Virus record (IMG/VR): IMGVR_UViG_3300023103_000006
Span: 1 to 53,175 of that record
Length of the DNA stretch: 53,175 nucleotides
Reading direction: 5' to 3' (one strand)
DNA from: a virus
The translations under genes and the position numbers were made by a program. Below the pieces are notes generated by a model that had not been told where the DNA came from, made no database searches, and saw only the letters and a program-made list of their open reading frames with translations. Below are positions 33,652 to 41,426 of the stretch, one piece after another. Each line of letters starts with the position of its first letter. The stretch's first letter is position 1.

Positions 33652-33752
33652 TAAAAAAGCCTTTACAAAATAAAGGCGACTACTCCCTTACTCATAAAGG
33701 CTGTGGTATGTTAATACCAAAATCTTTTCTTACAGGTAGTCGTTTCTGTAAG
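33652..33752 (-). promoter_or_regulatory. Structured leader RNA, element 2 (kissing loop with competing terminator)
   Basis: On the leftward transcript: hairpin P1, CTTACAG/CTGTAAG (33752-33746 with 33735-33729), has a loop containing CGACTAC. That loop is perfectly complementary to GTAGTCG (33683-33677), which sits in the loop of P3 (CCTT/AAGG). P3 is enclosed by P2, AGCCTTTA (33702-33695) with TAAAGGCT (33665-33658). A small hairpin, GGTAT/ATACC, lies between (33705-33718). The same downstream TAAAGGC can pair instead with a nearer GCCTTTA to make an intrinsic terminator (33659-33677) followed by TTTTTTATTTT. The two folds exclude each other, as in a transcription attenuator or riboswitch. 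Confidence 0.75.
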
Positions 33753-33761
33753 TATTGAACA

Positions 33762-33792
33762 CAAATATACTAAAAAACTACTTAACTTTCAA
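33762..33792 (-). promoter_or_regulatory. Leftward promoter before leader element 2
   Basis: Read leftward: TTG (33792-33790), 20 bases, TATATTTG (33769-33762). The -33 part overlaps the 3' end of the small gene at 33778-33930. Geometry is identical to the promoters of elements 1 and 3. Confidence 0.8.
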
Positions 33793-33930
33793 TAAATAAT
33801 TTTGAATAGTTAAAATCGGACGATTTAAGCTAAAAGCAATTATCTTAGGTGTGAAGTTCAACTGCTTATAGTATTCTATCATTCGTTTTTCGTCCGTGTT
33901 CAGATGGTGTGCTTTGCTTTCGATTATCAT
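33778..33930 (-). CDS. Very small HTH-like protein
   Basis: A 50-residue ORF starts at the ATG complementary to 33928-33930, overlapping the upstream stop (ATGA). It contains TDEKRMIEYYKQLNFTPKII then AFSLNRPILTIQNYLLK, a pattern like the helix-turn-helix of small Sigma-70 region 4 or homeodomain-like proteins. It ends inside the promoter of leader element 2, and could be a local regulator. Confidence 0.6.
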   Translation of the reverse strand: MIIESKAHHLNTDEKRMIEYYKQLNFTPKIIAFSLNRPILTIQNYLLKVK

Positions 33931-34097
33931 GGGGTTAGGAGGGATTGTAGATCTTTGATGAATTTTTCATGTTTAAAAATTTCCAAATTTAACTTATTCC
34001 TAGTATCGCTACCCATAATATACGTATCCCGTTCATTCACTAGATTGTCCTTCTCTTTTTGATACCTCTCAATCAGTTTTTGTATTTTCTCTTTCAT
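33927..34097 (-). CDS. Small coiled-coil protein, unknown
   Basis: The start at the ATG complementary to 34095-34097 gives 56 residues; a longer form that would overlap the next gene is less likely. The protein is almost all charged helix (MKEKIQKLIERYQKEKDNLV then LEIFKHEKFIKDLQSLL). It probably forms a coiled coil. Role unknown. Confidence 0.6.
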   Translation of the reverse strand: MKEKIQKLIERYQKEKDNLVNERDTYIMGSDTRNKLNLEIFKHEKFIKDLQSLLTP

Positions 34098-34114
34098 CTT
34101 ATTTTTTTGTTTAA

Positions 34115-34381
34115 TTAGGATAGTAGTGCTATCCAGAAGTGTTTTATTGAGTAATCTAATCTTGAAATGTTTACCCATTCATCAAAGTACAGTAGTTGAA
34201 TTACTTTATCTACGACTAGAAAACGTAGTCTGTTTTTCACTCTCTTGTCGGCACTTAATGAAATGTTGACAAAGAAAAAATCAATGCCCCCTTTATTGCT
34301 ATGCTCAATCTCGTAAGAACTAGTTACAAATTCCCCTAACTCTTCATCAAGAAGCTGTTTTAATCTATCATAGTGTTTCAT
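34115..34381 (-). CDS. Small protein, unknown
   Basis: The protein has 88 residues with an N-terminal helix (HYDRLKQLLDEELGEF) and strand-rich C-terminal part (IDFFFVNISLSADKRV, LRFLVVDKVIQLLYF). No motif identified. It precedes the methyltransferase gene's 3' end in the same leftward operon. Confidence 0.65.
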   Translation of the reverse strand: MKHYDRLKQLLDEELGEFVTSSYEIEHSNKGGIDFFFVNISLSADKRVKNRLRFLVVDKVIQLLYFDEWVNISRLDYSIKHFWIALLS

Positions 34382-34433
34382 TGTATTAAATCTTTAAATT
34401 TTGAATAACTTTTCTTGTTTAATAATTGGGTTA

Positions 34434-34946
34434 TTACGGCTTAAATATTGAATCCATGCCCATTTTAATTTTACAATCACCTTTATAGCCTTTTTGAAAA
34501 TGAAAGTTTCCTACACTAAAACCAAATGGAAAATCTATCAACTGACCACTTCCATAGATAATCATACTTTTAATGCCCCCGTATTTATTTATCAGATTCA
34601 TGATAATCTGTCTTTGAAAAATTTTATTGGTTGGTACAAGATAGCTGACATTGTCAGCTATCTCAAAACCTTTTCTAAGGAACTCTTCAAAAATAGAGTA
34701 AGGAGGATTTCCAATAACCCAGTCAATCTTTTTATTGTAATCGAAAAAATCTTTGCCTTCTCTTATTTCACAATAATCAGACCCATCAGGTAGGTAATCG
34801 TAAAAGGCTCCGTCTCCCTTACATGGGTCTAAACAAGTGCCTGTGGGATTTAAAAAACTAATTATGTGTTTACTAACTGCGATTGGAGTAAAAACTATAT
34901 CTGCAGGAAGAACTGGTTTATCAAATGCTTCTAGTTGTACGTTCAT
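34434..34946 (-). CDS. DNA adenine N6-methyltransferase-like protein (orphan)
   Basis: The protein has 170 residues. SAM-binding motif I is CLDPCKGDGAF (about 38-48), and catalytic motif IV is NPPY (80-83), typical of adenine-N6 methyltransferases. It is short and has no obvious target-recognition domain, and no restriction enzyme is encoded nearby, so it is an orphan. Phage methyltransferases of this kind usually protect phage DNA from host restriction or affect regulation. It is coupled to the upstream gene by a four-base overlap. Confidence 0.85.
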   Translation of the reverse strand: MNVQLEAFDKPVLPADIVFTPIAVSKHIISFLNPTGTCLDPCKGDGAFYDYLPDGSDYCEIREGKDFFDYNKKIDWVIGNPPYSIFEEFLRKGFEIADNVSYLVPTNKIFQRQIIMNLINKYGGIKSMIIYGSGQLIDFPFGFSVGNFHFQKGYKGDCKIKMGMDSIFKP

Positions 34947-35209
34947 TTTTGACCTTCTATTAATTCAAATCGTTGATTAAATTCTTCTTCCGTTTTAAAA
35001 GAAGCATGAAAAGGTTCTTGTTGTGTCCTTTTTACTGAACTGTCAGGTTGCGATTCTATTCTTCCTAACTCTGTGAAAATCTGGTACCCGTTGCCAATCG
35101 CAAACTTATGAATTTGGCATTGTAGAATTAACCCAGCCTTCAGATTAAACTTAGGCTCATCTTGCAACAGTCTGACTGTTGCAAACTCATTTGATTGTGT
35201 TGTTTTCAT
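34943..35209 (-). CDS. Small protein, unknown
   Basis: The protein has 88 residues with strand-rich middle (LILQCQIHKFAIGNGYQIF) and Ser/Gln/Glu-rich C-terminal part (RIESQPDSSVKRTQQEP then a helix). No family recognised. It is coupled to the methyltransferase gene and may be co-expressed with it. Confidence 0.65.
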   Translation of the reverse strand: MKTTQSNEFATVRLLQDEPKFNLKAGLILQCQIHKFAIGNGYQIFTELGRIESQPDSSVKRTQQEPFHASFKTEEEFNQRFELIEGQK

Positions 35210-35241
35210 ATTATTTATTTTGTTTTCTGATTCCGGTAAGG

Positions 35242-35478
35242 TTAATTATTTGGCACAAGTAAAACTTCAATTGGTTGTATTAATTCTATGTCTCCATAAT
35301 CAACAATAAAACCAAACTTAGTTCTTCCATTTGATAGCATCCCCCTGTGATGTGCCGCTCCTTTTACTACTTTCCCTTTGTAGTATTGACCATTGCCGTT
35401 TTTATAAACCACCACATCTCCTATTTTTATCGACTTTGGTGTTTGATACTCTTTGGGGTTAATTTTTATCCAAGCCAT
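35242..35478 (-). CDS. Small SH3-like beta protein, unknown
   Basis: The protein has 78 residues. It is beta-rich with KIGDVVVYKNGNGQYYKGKV (about 18-37) followed by IVDYGDIELIQPIEVLLV, a pattern like small SH3-like or KOW-type barrels. No partner is known. Confidence 0.6.
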   Translation of the reverse strand: MAWIKINPKEYQTPKSIKIGDVVVYKNGNGQYYKGKVVKGAAHHRGMLSNGRTKFGFIVDYGDIELIQPIEVLLVPNN

Positions 35479-35483
35479 TTTCT

Positions 35484-35687
35484 TTAATTATTGAAATGAT
35501 TATAAAGAGTTAATATTTTGTTTTGAATGTGCTTTACCGTTTCGGTGGTGAATGGTACGGTTTCTGATTTGATTACCTGGTTGTTTTCGTACAGTTCTAT
35601 TTTTACATCTGTCTTACCTGTCAATGTAGACTTAACGTCATATTTTGAACGGATTAGCCATGTTAGAGCTTTGTTGTAATCATTCAT
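35484..35687 (-). CDS. Small protein, unknown
   Basis: The protein has 67 residues with a short N-terminal helix (NKALTWLIRSKYDV), Thr-rich strands (KTDVKIELYENNQVIKSETV) and a C-terminal helix. It overlaps the nuclease gene by eight bases. No function inferred. Confidence 0.65.
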   Translation of the reverse strand: MNDYNKALTWLIRSKYDVKSTLTGKTDVKIELYENNQVIKSETVPFTTETVKHIQNKILTLYNHFNN

Positions 35688-35916
35688 TTTTAACTAATGT
35701 TTTCATGCCGTGCTTTTCTAATTCGTTGATTCTGAATTTCTGAATTTCTGATAGACAACCTTTTTCAGACTTTACCTCTACAAAAAACGCTTCACCATTT
35801 TTACAAACCAATAAATCCGGAATACCATTTTTGTTTGATTTTATAATTTTCAACACAAAATATCCTTCTGCTTCATACTGCTTGATAATCTTTGACTGTA
35901 TTTTGCTTTCTAACAT
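35680..35916 (-). CDS. VRR-NUC domain nuclease
   Basis: The 78-residue protein is a single VRR-NUC domain of the PD-(D/E)xK superfamily. Visible residues are G-I-P-D (31-34, catalytic D34), the E-V-K motif (E47, K49) and Q59 in the following helix. These nucleases are found as stand-alone phage proteins and in FAN1; they cut branched or structured DNA. Placement directly downstream of the helicase suggests a role in replication or recombination intermediates. Confidence 0.85.
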   Translation of the reverse strand: MLESKIQSKIIKQYEAEGYFVLKIIKSNKNGIPDLLVCKNGEAFFVEVKSEKGCLSEIQKFRINELEKHGMKTLVKNE

Positions 35917-37147
35917 AATTATTGAAATGTGAAAGTGTAAAATCCTGTTTGTTCAATACTTTCTGATAAATCTCATGCTCAATACCATGTTCAGAGAATA
36001 CCCAATAGATTTGATTTCTTAACCTTTCCTTTGTCGTCATTCTATCCCTGGACTGCCAAAACGAAACTGCGCTGAAGTCGATATTTAGGTATACGATATA
36101 TTTAGCGGCACTTAGATTTATCCCCTCTCTCCCAGATACAATTTGCAAGGCAATATTTTTGGTAGTTGAATTAAATTCCTCTAAGGATTCGCAAATATTG
36201 TTGCCAAACACCTGCTTAAGCATTTGTAATTCAGCTTTGAATTTATAGAATATTGCTATCTTTTCATGCTTGAATCGTTCTTTAATTAAATCAGCTTTAG
36301 AGGTATCTATTACCTGGAAATTACCTGATTCAAAAATTACGGTACCGGAGCATAATTGGTGAATTTTGTTCATTAATTTCACTGCCGTATCCGCTAATAT
36401 TGTTTCTTTTTTGCCTTCTATAACACGATGTGTTTTTAGTCTTTCGCATAGGTCAATCGTTAGTTCTGACATTTGACAGGTAAGAACTTCCTGCTCAATA
36501 ACAGACGTAAACCCGGCTTCTTGTTGGGTGAATCTGATAAAATATCTATCGGTGAATTTAATTATTTCTTCTTGCTTTGCTTCTGAATAATCATTAATCG
36601 GAGCATACCCAAAGTTTAATACCTTTACATTCACAAACACTTTAGCCCATTTATAAAAATTTACATAATCACGAAACGGGCTTACATTACTTATCCACAT
36701 TTGGTGATAAATTTGTGAATAACTTTCAGGGGTTGGTGTGCCTGACAAAAGTATCATAGGTAATTTTGAGTACCGTTCTTTGATAAGTTTGGCGGCAAGG
36801 CATGGTTTAGGAAATGCTGAAAGTCTATGCGCTTCATCTATAATCACTAAATCAAACTCCAATGTAATCAGGTGTAATGATTCGTAATTAATTACTGTCA
36901 AATCAAACTGATAATTCATTGCGTCATAGTCTTTCTGAATGCTTGAAATAGCTTTCTTCTTAGTTATGAATAAAACCCTTTTAGCCTTGTAAATATTAGC
37001 GGTTTCTAAAGCCATCAATGTCTTGCCAACACGGACTTCGCACGCCAAATAAACTATTTTAAAGTTTATCAATTTCACAGACGCTTCATTAGCTATTTTT
37101 ATTTGATAGTCTCGTAAAATCATGTTTTTCGTAGTCATATGTTGCAA
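35873..37147 (-). CDS. SNF2-like superfamily 2 helicase
   Basis: The protein has 424 residues. Motif I (Walker A) is VRVGKT (38-43), motif II is DEAH (104-107), motif III is SGTPTP (135-140), and near residue 385 QSRDRMT is a motif VI-like segment. This is the compact phage SNF2/SWI-like helicase found in many replication modules, which remodels DNA-protein complexes or unwinds DNA. The preferred start could be the internal ATG giving MILRDYQ (37123), which reduces overlap with the upstream 80-residue gene. It overlaps the VRR-NUC gene at its end. Confidence 0.9.
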   Translation of the reverse strand: MQHMTTKNMILRDYQIKIANEASVKLINFKIVYLACEVRVGKTLMALETANIYKAKRVLFITKKKAISSIQKDYDAMNYQFDLTVINYESLHLITLEFDLVIIDEAHRLSAFPKPCLAAKLIKERYSKLPMILLSGTPTPESYSQIYHQMWISNVSPFRDYVNFYKWAKVFVNVKVLNFGYAPINDYSEAKQEEIIKFTDRYFIRFTQQEAGFTSVIEQEVLTCQMSELTIDLCERLKTHRVIEGKKETILADTAVKLMNKIHQLCSGTVIFESGNFQVIDTSKADLIKERFKHEKIAIFYKFKAELQMLKQVFGNNICESLEEFNSTTKNIALQIVSGREGINLSAAKYIVYLNIDFSAVSFWQSRDRMTTKERLRNQIYWVFSEHGIEHEIYQKVLNKQDFTLSHFNNYVRKQNTVKDYQAV

Positions 37148-37331
37148 TGATATGCCAAAGATAGTCGTATGGGGTCAATCCGGACTGATTAAAGTCTTCA
37201 CTTTTTAAAACATCTATAATTTTAAAGGAAGAAAATATTAACGGGTCTTCTTTTGCTAGTTTTGTGTCAAAATTATCAATATGCTCGCAAAATGCTTTAT
37301 ATTCTTCTTCTTCAGAAAGGAATTTCTTCAT
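37089..37331 (-). CDS. Small acidic protein between primase and helicase, unknown
   Basis: The protein has 80 residues, acidic and aromatic (EEEEYKAFCEHIDNFDT, YDYLWHIIATYDYEKHDF). Both ends overlap neighbours: 20 bases with the primase-helicase gene and up to 59 with the helicase gene, the latter depending on which helicase start is used. The tight packing suggests coupled translation. No family recognised. Confidence 0.65.
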   Translation of the reverse strand: MKKFLSEEEEYKAFCEHIDNFDTKLAKEDPLIFSSFKIIDVLKSEDFNQSGLTPYDYLWHIIATYDYEKHDFTRLSNKNS

Positions 37332-39684
37332 CGTCTTTTGGTTTTTCGTTATTAATAATTACTTCTGATGTTCTAATCTCAAACCACCTCACACCCTGTG
37401 TATTACCTTGTAATAACTCAAACCCTTTTAATTTGCAATACTTATCCATCCACTCTAAAAACTTCCTTTGACTTAAATTATTTTTCTTAAAATCTGGGTA
37501 TTCAGTAATAAAGTTGTTGAAATATTCTCCTTTACCATTTCTTACATTTCTTGGAAAGTTTGTAGTTTCTTCTATCCACTCAAAAAACTCATCACCGCTA
37601 CCTGCTAAGAACTTCCTAATTTTTATATTCTTTGCCTCTTGCACTATTAACCCTGTATTTAAATAACTTTGAAGGCAAAAAATCATATAATTATCAAAAC
37701 ATAAATAATCTTCTCTACTCCAATCATCAAACAATTGCCTTTTAAAGTCGTCTTCCGGCGTTCTCTTTGCTCCGTAATATTGGGCAAATTCTAATTCAAA
37801 ACGCCTTCTATCATGACTATTACCCTCTCCCTTGATAGCGTAATTGGTGCTTATTACAATCTTTGGACTATCACTAACGCTTTGTTTTATGGCGTCCTTA
37901 TTTTTTCGCTCTAAAGTTATTCCCTCGGTAACCAAGCTAAATTTATTTTCAAAACTAAAATTCTTAACTACATCGTCAAACACTAAAACCTGTGTATCTT
38001 CACTAACAGTTTGATAAGGGAATGATTTCTTGTCATCAAACGTTTTCCCATCTAAAACAGCTACTCTTCTTATCTGCTGTATTCCCTGTATAAATACTCC
38101 TTTGCCTGTTCCACCTTCAGGGTTTTGACTTATCACTTCATCATTCAAAATGATAGCCATGTTATTCATTTTATTTTTATAGGTACTCAAAAGATAGCCT
38201 ATAACGCTTTCCATTGCCTGAGGCTTACCGTCTGACACATTAAAAATAAAGGACTTATAGTCATTATCAATGATAGGATTAATTTTAAAATCTCTGTCAA
38301 TTATCTGTCTTTTCCATATGTAACTATCTATATCTATAAAATCAACTAACTTTACAGATTCCTTTGTGACCTCTAAAATACCATTATTGTAAGCTATAAA
38401 TGAGGACTCTTTTTTATCTTTTAGCATTAATAATTCAATGGTATCAATCATTAGCAAATAACTCTCCGTAAACATAGTAGTCTGCTTTGCGCAATAATTC
38501 CATATATCTATTTCTTTTCTGGTTTCAAGATACATCAAAACAAAATCTTTAATTTTCTCTACACTGGTTTGCGTGACTTTATTTGATTCAATATAAAGAA
38601 AAACTGGCTGCTCTGAATTTTCTGGATAGTACTTTCTGAATCCATGCCTCTCTAAAAATATCTTGTATTTAAACGGATTAATTGTTGTTTTTTTTACGCC
38701 TTTCTTATCGGTTATCGTGTCCCAGAAATCGTCATGGTCTACATCTTCCTTTATCTCATTGTAAATATTTTCGCTTATTTGAAATTTTTGCAAAATCTCT
38801 TCTTTGGGTTTCCTAATATCTCTTTTGATTAGAAGTATTTTTTCATTATCTTCAAAATATCTAGAGTTAAAAACCCTATCCCCGTATGAACTTTTAATTG
38901 TTCTTATAGTTTCTGCCTCTGAGAAATCCCCTATCACTACATTATTGTAAATATATCCTATTGCAGTTTCAATCTCAATCCCATATTCGCAAAACCAATT
39001 AGCTAAAACATAAATATTGTTATTTCTTTTTCCATTAACAAAACCATATTTTCCATCCCACATTTTCATTATTTTGTCAATAATTTTCGCCTCTTCCCTT
39101 AGTGGTAAAACTGGTATTTTTTCAGCGTACATGTGTCCTTGCTCTTCTGCCTTTTCGTCAAAGATAATAGCATTGGCATTATAATAAATATTAGGGTCGT
39201 AACCTTCAAAACATACCCTGTCAACATTACAATTCTTTTCGTCGAAATACTCTATTTTAAATTTTCTATGAAACCCTTTAAAATATAAAGGATGTGTCTC
39301 CTTGTCTGCTAAAGGAATTTTTATAACAGCCTTTATTCCATTACCGGAGGGTGAACGAAAACAAATTATTACATGAGGATTAGAAGTGATTTTTAAAAAC
39401 ATTTCCTCTAATTCGGTTTCTGGTATTTTATCAAAATCAAGCACACATAAGCCAGAATGCTGAACCAAAGAATTTCCATTCCTCTCTTTAAACTCTCCAG
39501 CAAATAAAATACAAGGCAATTCGTTTTTTAACCTAACTCTTTCGGCATCATTTTGGGCAACACGTATTAGTTTTATTAAATCCTTAGAGTTTCCATCTCT
39601 TATCCTTTCTACCACCTTTTCAAGTGGAACATTAAACGAAACATCTTTGGATTTATATAAACTCTTAAATATCGAAACTATCAT
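37312..39684 (-). CDS. Primase-helicase (VirE-N/BT4734-type primase, SF3 helicase)
   Basis: The protein has 790 residues. The N-terminal about 190 residues match the VirE-N/BT4734-like primase domain (GLCVLDFDKIP at about 78-88, CFRSPSGNGIKAVIKIP at 108-124). A PriCT-like helical segment follows (GYIYNNVVIGDFSEAETIRT). The C-terminal half is a superfamily 3 helicase: Walker A GGTGKG (about 522-527), Walker B-like VLVFDDV (about 562-568), then STNYAIKGEGNSHDRRRFELE, which includes an arginine-finger-type pair. It should prime and unwind phage DNA at the origin. The gene follows an HTH gene that begins next to the 392-base divergent origin-like region. Confidence 0.9.
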   Translation of the reverse strand: MIVSIFKSLYKSKDVSFNVPLEKVVERIRDGNSKDLIKLIRVAQNDAERVRLKNELPCILFAGEFKERNGNSLVQHSGLCVLDFDKIPETELEEMFLKITSNPHVIICFRSPSGNGIKAVIKIPLADKETHPLYFKGFHRKFKIEYFDEKNCNVDRVCFEGYDPNIYYNANAIIFDEKAEEQGHMYAEKIPVLPLREEAKIIDKIMKMWDGKYGFVNGKRNNNIYVLANWFCEYGIEIETAIGYIYNNVVIGDFSEAETIRTIKSSYGDRVFNSRYFEDNEKILLIKRDIRKPKEEILQKFQISENIYNEIKEDVDHDDFWDTITDKKGVKKTTINPFKYKIFLERHGFRKYYPENSEQPVFLYIESNKVTQTSVEKIKDFVLMYLETRKEIDIWNYCAKQTTMFTESYLLMIDTIELLMLKDKKESSFIAYNNGILEVTKESVKLVDFIDIDSYIWKRQIIDRDFKINPIIDNDYKSFIFNVSDGKPQAMESVIGYLLSTYKNKMNNMAIILNDEVISQNPEGGTGKGVFIQGIQQIRRVAVLDGKTFDDKKSFPYQTVSEDTQVLVFDDVVKNFSFENKFSLVTEGITLERKNKDAIKQSVSDSPKIVISTNYAIKGEGNSHDRRRFELEFAQYYGAKRTPEDDFKRQLFDDWSREDYLCFDNYMIFCLQSYLNTGLIVQEAKNIKIRKFLAGSGDEFFEWIEETTNFPRNVRNGKGEYFNNFITEYPDFKKNNLSQRKFLEWMDKYCKLKGFELLQGNTQGVRWFEIRTSEVIINNEKPKDDEEIPF

Positions 39685-39720
39685 AACTTCAAACGGTTTG
39701 TAATTTTATAAGAAAAAAAA

Positions 39721-39876
39721 TCATTTTAAGCAAATCAGCTTTTTTTCTAAAATAAGCTCAGAATCTACTTTCTTTTGGTCAATCCAAGTATAGACAGTTT
39801 TTAAAGACCTATTCATGAGAGAGGCATAGTCTTTTGGGGTCATATATGTTTTACCGTTTATATATATTTTATTCAT
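39721..39876 (-). CDS. Small HTH protein (MerR/excisionase-like)
   Basis: A 51-residue ORF, ATG complementary to 39874-39876. It reads KTYMTPKDYASLMNRSLKTV then YTWIDQKKVDSELIL: a winged-helix start typical of AlpA/Xis or helix_turn_helix_17-type proteins (substrate recognition helix near residues 22-32). It is the first gene of the leftward replication operon, 24 bases after the promoter element, and could bind the adjacent repeats to control replication. Confidence 0.7.
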   Translation of the reverse strand: MNKIYINGKTYMTPKDYASLMNRSLKTVYTWIDQKKVDSELILEKKLICLK

Positions 39877-39900
39877 TTGTTAATAACTAAATTTCTACTG

Positions 39901-39932
39901 CAAATATAGTAAAATATAATTCATAACTACAA
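39901..39932 (-). promoter_or_regulatory. Leftward promoter of primase operon
   Basis: Read leftward: TTG (39932-39930), 21 bases, TATATTTG (39908-39901). The leader is only 24 bases before the ATG at 39876 and shows no structure, unlike the three structured leaders. Confidence 0.75.
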
Positions 39933-40182
39933 ACAATTTGAATAATATTTTTTCGCAACACGCAACGCAACACATACCCCTATATACTACTGTGTAGAAA
40001 AAAAAGATTATTTTATTTGTACCCCCATCATTTTTTTAGAAAACAATGTGTTGCTACGTTGCGTATAAGTAAAAAGTAGCTCTAAATCAATGTATATAAA
40101 AGAATTTTCAAAAACACATATACAAATAAAGTGTTGCGCTGCAACAGATTAAAGTGTTGCGTAAATATTTTTATTCAAACCG

Positions 40183-40213
40183 TTTGTAGATGTAGTTTTT
40201 ATTATTATCTTTA
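40183..40213 (+). promoter_or_regulatory. Rightward promoter of SSB-like operon with palindrome
   Basis: TTTG (40183-40186), 19 bases, TATCTTTA (40206-40213). A hairpin or operator palindrome, TACTCA-ATAA-TGAGTA (40216-40231), lies directly downstream near the expected transcription start, and could bind a repressor. Confidence 0.75.
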
Positions 40214-40268
40214 CATACTCAATAATGAGTAATCATGCCAATATACGGCACTTAACAAATTCAATATC

Positions 40269-40916
40269 ATGGCAATAAACGCTAGTGCGGGGAGTTCTAC
40301 CCCTAGAGAATTAATACCTGCGGGTATGTATGTAGCAAGATGTTACAAAATGGTTTACTTAGGAATGATTGAAGAAGAAACCCAATGGGGGCTAAAGAAA
40401 ATGCCTAAGGTAATAATTACCTGGGAGTTGCCCAATGAGAAAAAATCGTTTAAAGAGGGTGAAGAGCCAAAGCCTTTAGTAATTTCAATGGAGTTTACCC
40501 TATCTTTGGCCGACAAAGCTAAATTAAGAAACTATCTAAACTCATGGAGAGGTAAGCCGTTTACTGATGCGGAGGCTAAAAAGTTTGACATTACTAAATT
40601 ATTGGGTCAACCTTGTTTATTGAATATCACGCATAATACCGGAAAAAAAGACCCATCAAAAACTTATGAGTTTATTGCCACGATAACACCCTTGATGAAA
40701 GGTCAAGAGTGTCCGGCACAAATTAACGAAACTTTTGAGTTCAACTTTGAGGAGGCATTTAGTTGGGAGAAGTTTAATTCTTTCCCTGATTTTATTAAAG
40801 ATAAAATTAAAAAATCTGATGAGTACGGTAAATTAGAGGTTCCGGCATCTAACCCCGCCACTGGCGTTGTTTCTACTGAGAACACAGCTACTCCAGACAT
40901 AGCCGTGCCATTCTAA
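40269..40916 (+). CDS. Putative phage single-stranded-DNA-binding protein
   Basis: The protein has 215 residues. An OB-like strand-rich core (about 15-160: YVARCYKMVYLGMI, VIITWELPNEKKSF, PLVISMEFTLSL, QPCLLNITHNTGK) is followed by a Thr/Pro/Ala-rich linker and the C-terminal tip DIAVPF, which resembles the acidic-hydrophobic tip of bacterial SSB (D-x-I-P-F) used to recruit partners. It sits beside the presumed origin and opposite the primase operon. The family is not firmly recognised. Confidence 0.6.
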   Translation: MAINASAGSSTPRELIPAGMYVARCYKMVYLGMIEEETQWGLKKMPKVIITWELPNEKKSFKEGEEPKPLVISMEFTLSLADKAKLRNYLNSWRGKPFTDAEAKKFDITKLLGQPCLLNITHNTGKKDPSKTYEFIATITPLMKGQECPAQINETFEFNFEEAFSWEKFNSFPDFIKDKIKKSDEYGKLEVPASNPATGVVSTENTATPDIAVPF

Positions 40917-40932
40917 CAATTGTCACTAACTC

Positions 40933-40965
40933 AATAGCTGGCATAGTAATGTGTCAGCTATTTTT
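40933..40965 (+). terminator. Intrinsic terminator or attenuator after SSB-like gene
   Basis: AATAGCTG pairs with CAGCTATT (8 bp, extended by GCA/TGT with one wobble) across an eight-base loop and is followed by TTTTT. It lies nine bases before the next ATG, so it should limit read-through from the SSB-like gene into the 150-residue gene, giving lower expression of the latter. Confidence 0.75.
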
Positions 40966-40973
40966 ATATACTT

Positions 40974-41426
40974 ATGGAACAAAATATTGAGAAGATAGAT
41001 TTTAAAAATTTATCTAAAGAATCTCTTTTGTGTTTGGTTGATGCAAACCTTCAATTATGGGCTGATAATGGTCAGGACAAACTAGGTTTTCATGCTATTA
41101 TTTGTAAAGCTGAATTATTTTTTAGCGAGCTGAAGAAAAAATTAGCTAAAACCTTGATTGATGAATTGGCGAAAAATAATAATTCTACGCATAATGGCGT
41201 AGTATTGTCTCTGTCAAATGGTAGTTCTTACGATTACTCAAACAGCCCGGCATGGATTGAAGTGAATGGAAGAATTGAGGTGATTAAAGAAGATTTAAAA
41301 GCTATTGAAGCGATAGCAAAAGTAACTAAAACCAGGAGTGAATGGACAGACAAAGACGGTGAATGTTATGTTATTTATCCGGCAGTATCAAAAAGCGCAG
41401 AAACGGTAAAGGCTACAATTAAGTAG
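40974..41426 (+). CDS. Protein co-encoded with SSB-like protein, unknown
   Basis: The protein has 150 residues, mostly helical (FHAIICKAELFFSELKKKLAK) with a strand-rich, Ser-rich middle (GVVLSLSNGSSYDYS). A KVTKTRSEWTDKDGE segment lies near the end. It follows a terminator-like hairpin and ends eight bases into the convergent gene. A role in recombination or replication is likely from context, but no motif proves it. Confidence 0.6.
   Translation: MEQNIEKIDFKNLSKESLLCLVDANLQLWADNGQDKLGFHAIICKAELFFSELKKKLAKTLIDELAKNNNSTHNGVVLSLSNGSSYDYSNSPAWIEVNGRIEVIKEDLKAIEAIAKVTKTRSEWTDKDGECYVIYPAVSKSAETVKATIK

Larger units (their letters stand above)
39877..40268. other. 392-base divergent region with GTGTTGC repeats; candidate replication origin or operator
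   Basis: No gene is seen. Reverse copies of GTGTTGCG lie at 39954-39961 and 39966-39973 with a partial copy between; forward copies lie at 40047-40054 (TGTGTTGC), 40131-40138 and 40154-40161, with partials at 40058-40063 and 40141-40146. GTTGC-GCT-GCAAC forms a short inverted repeat at 40133-40145. The segment between is A/T-rich with runs of A and T. It holds promoters on both sides and flanks the primase operon and the SSB-like gene, so origin iterons or regulator sites both fit. Confidence 0.6.

Noticed and set aside
39954-40161. Repeats in the divergent region as a CRISPR array
   Set aside because: The unit is only 7-8 bases, present in both orientations with irregular spacing, and no cas gene is present.
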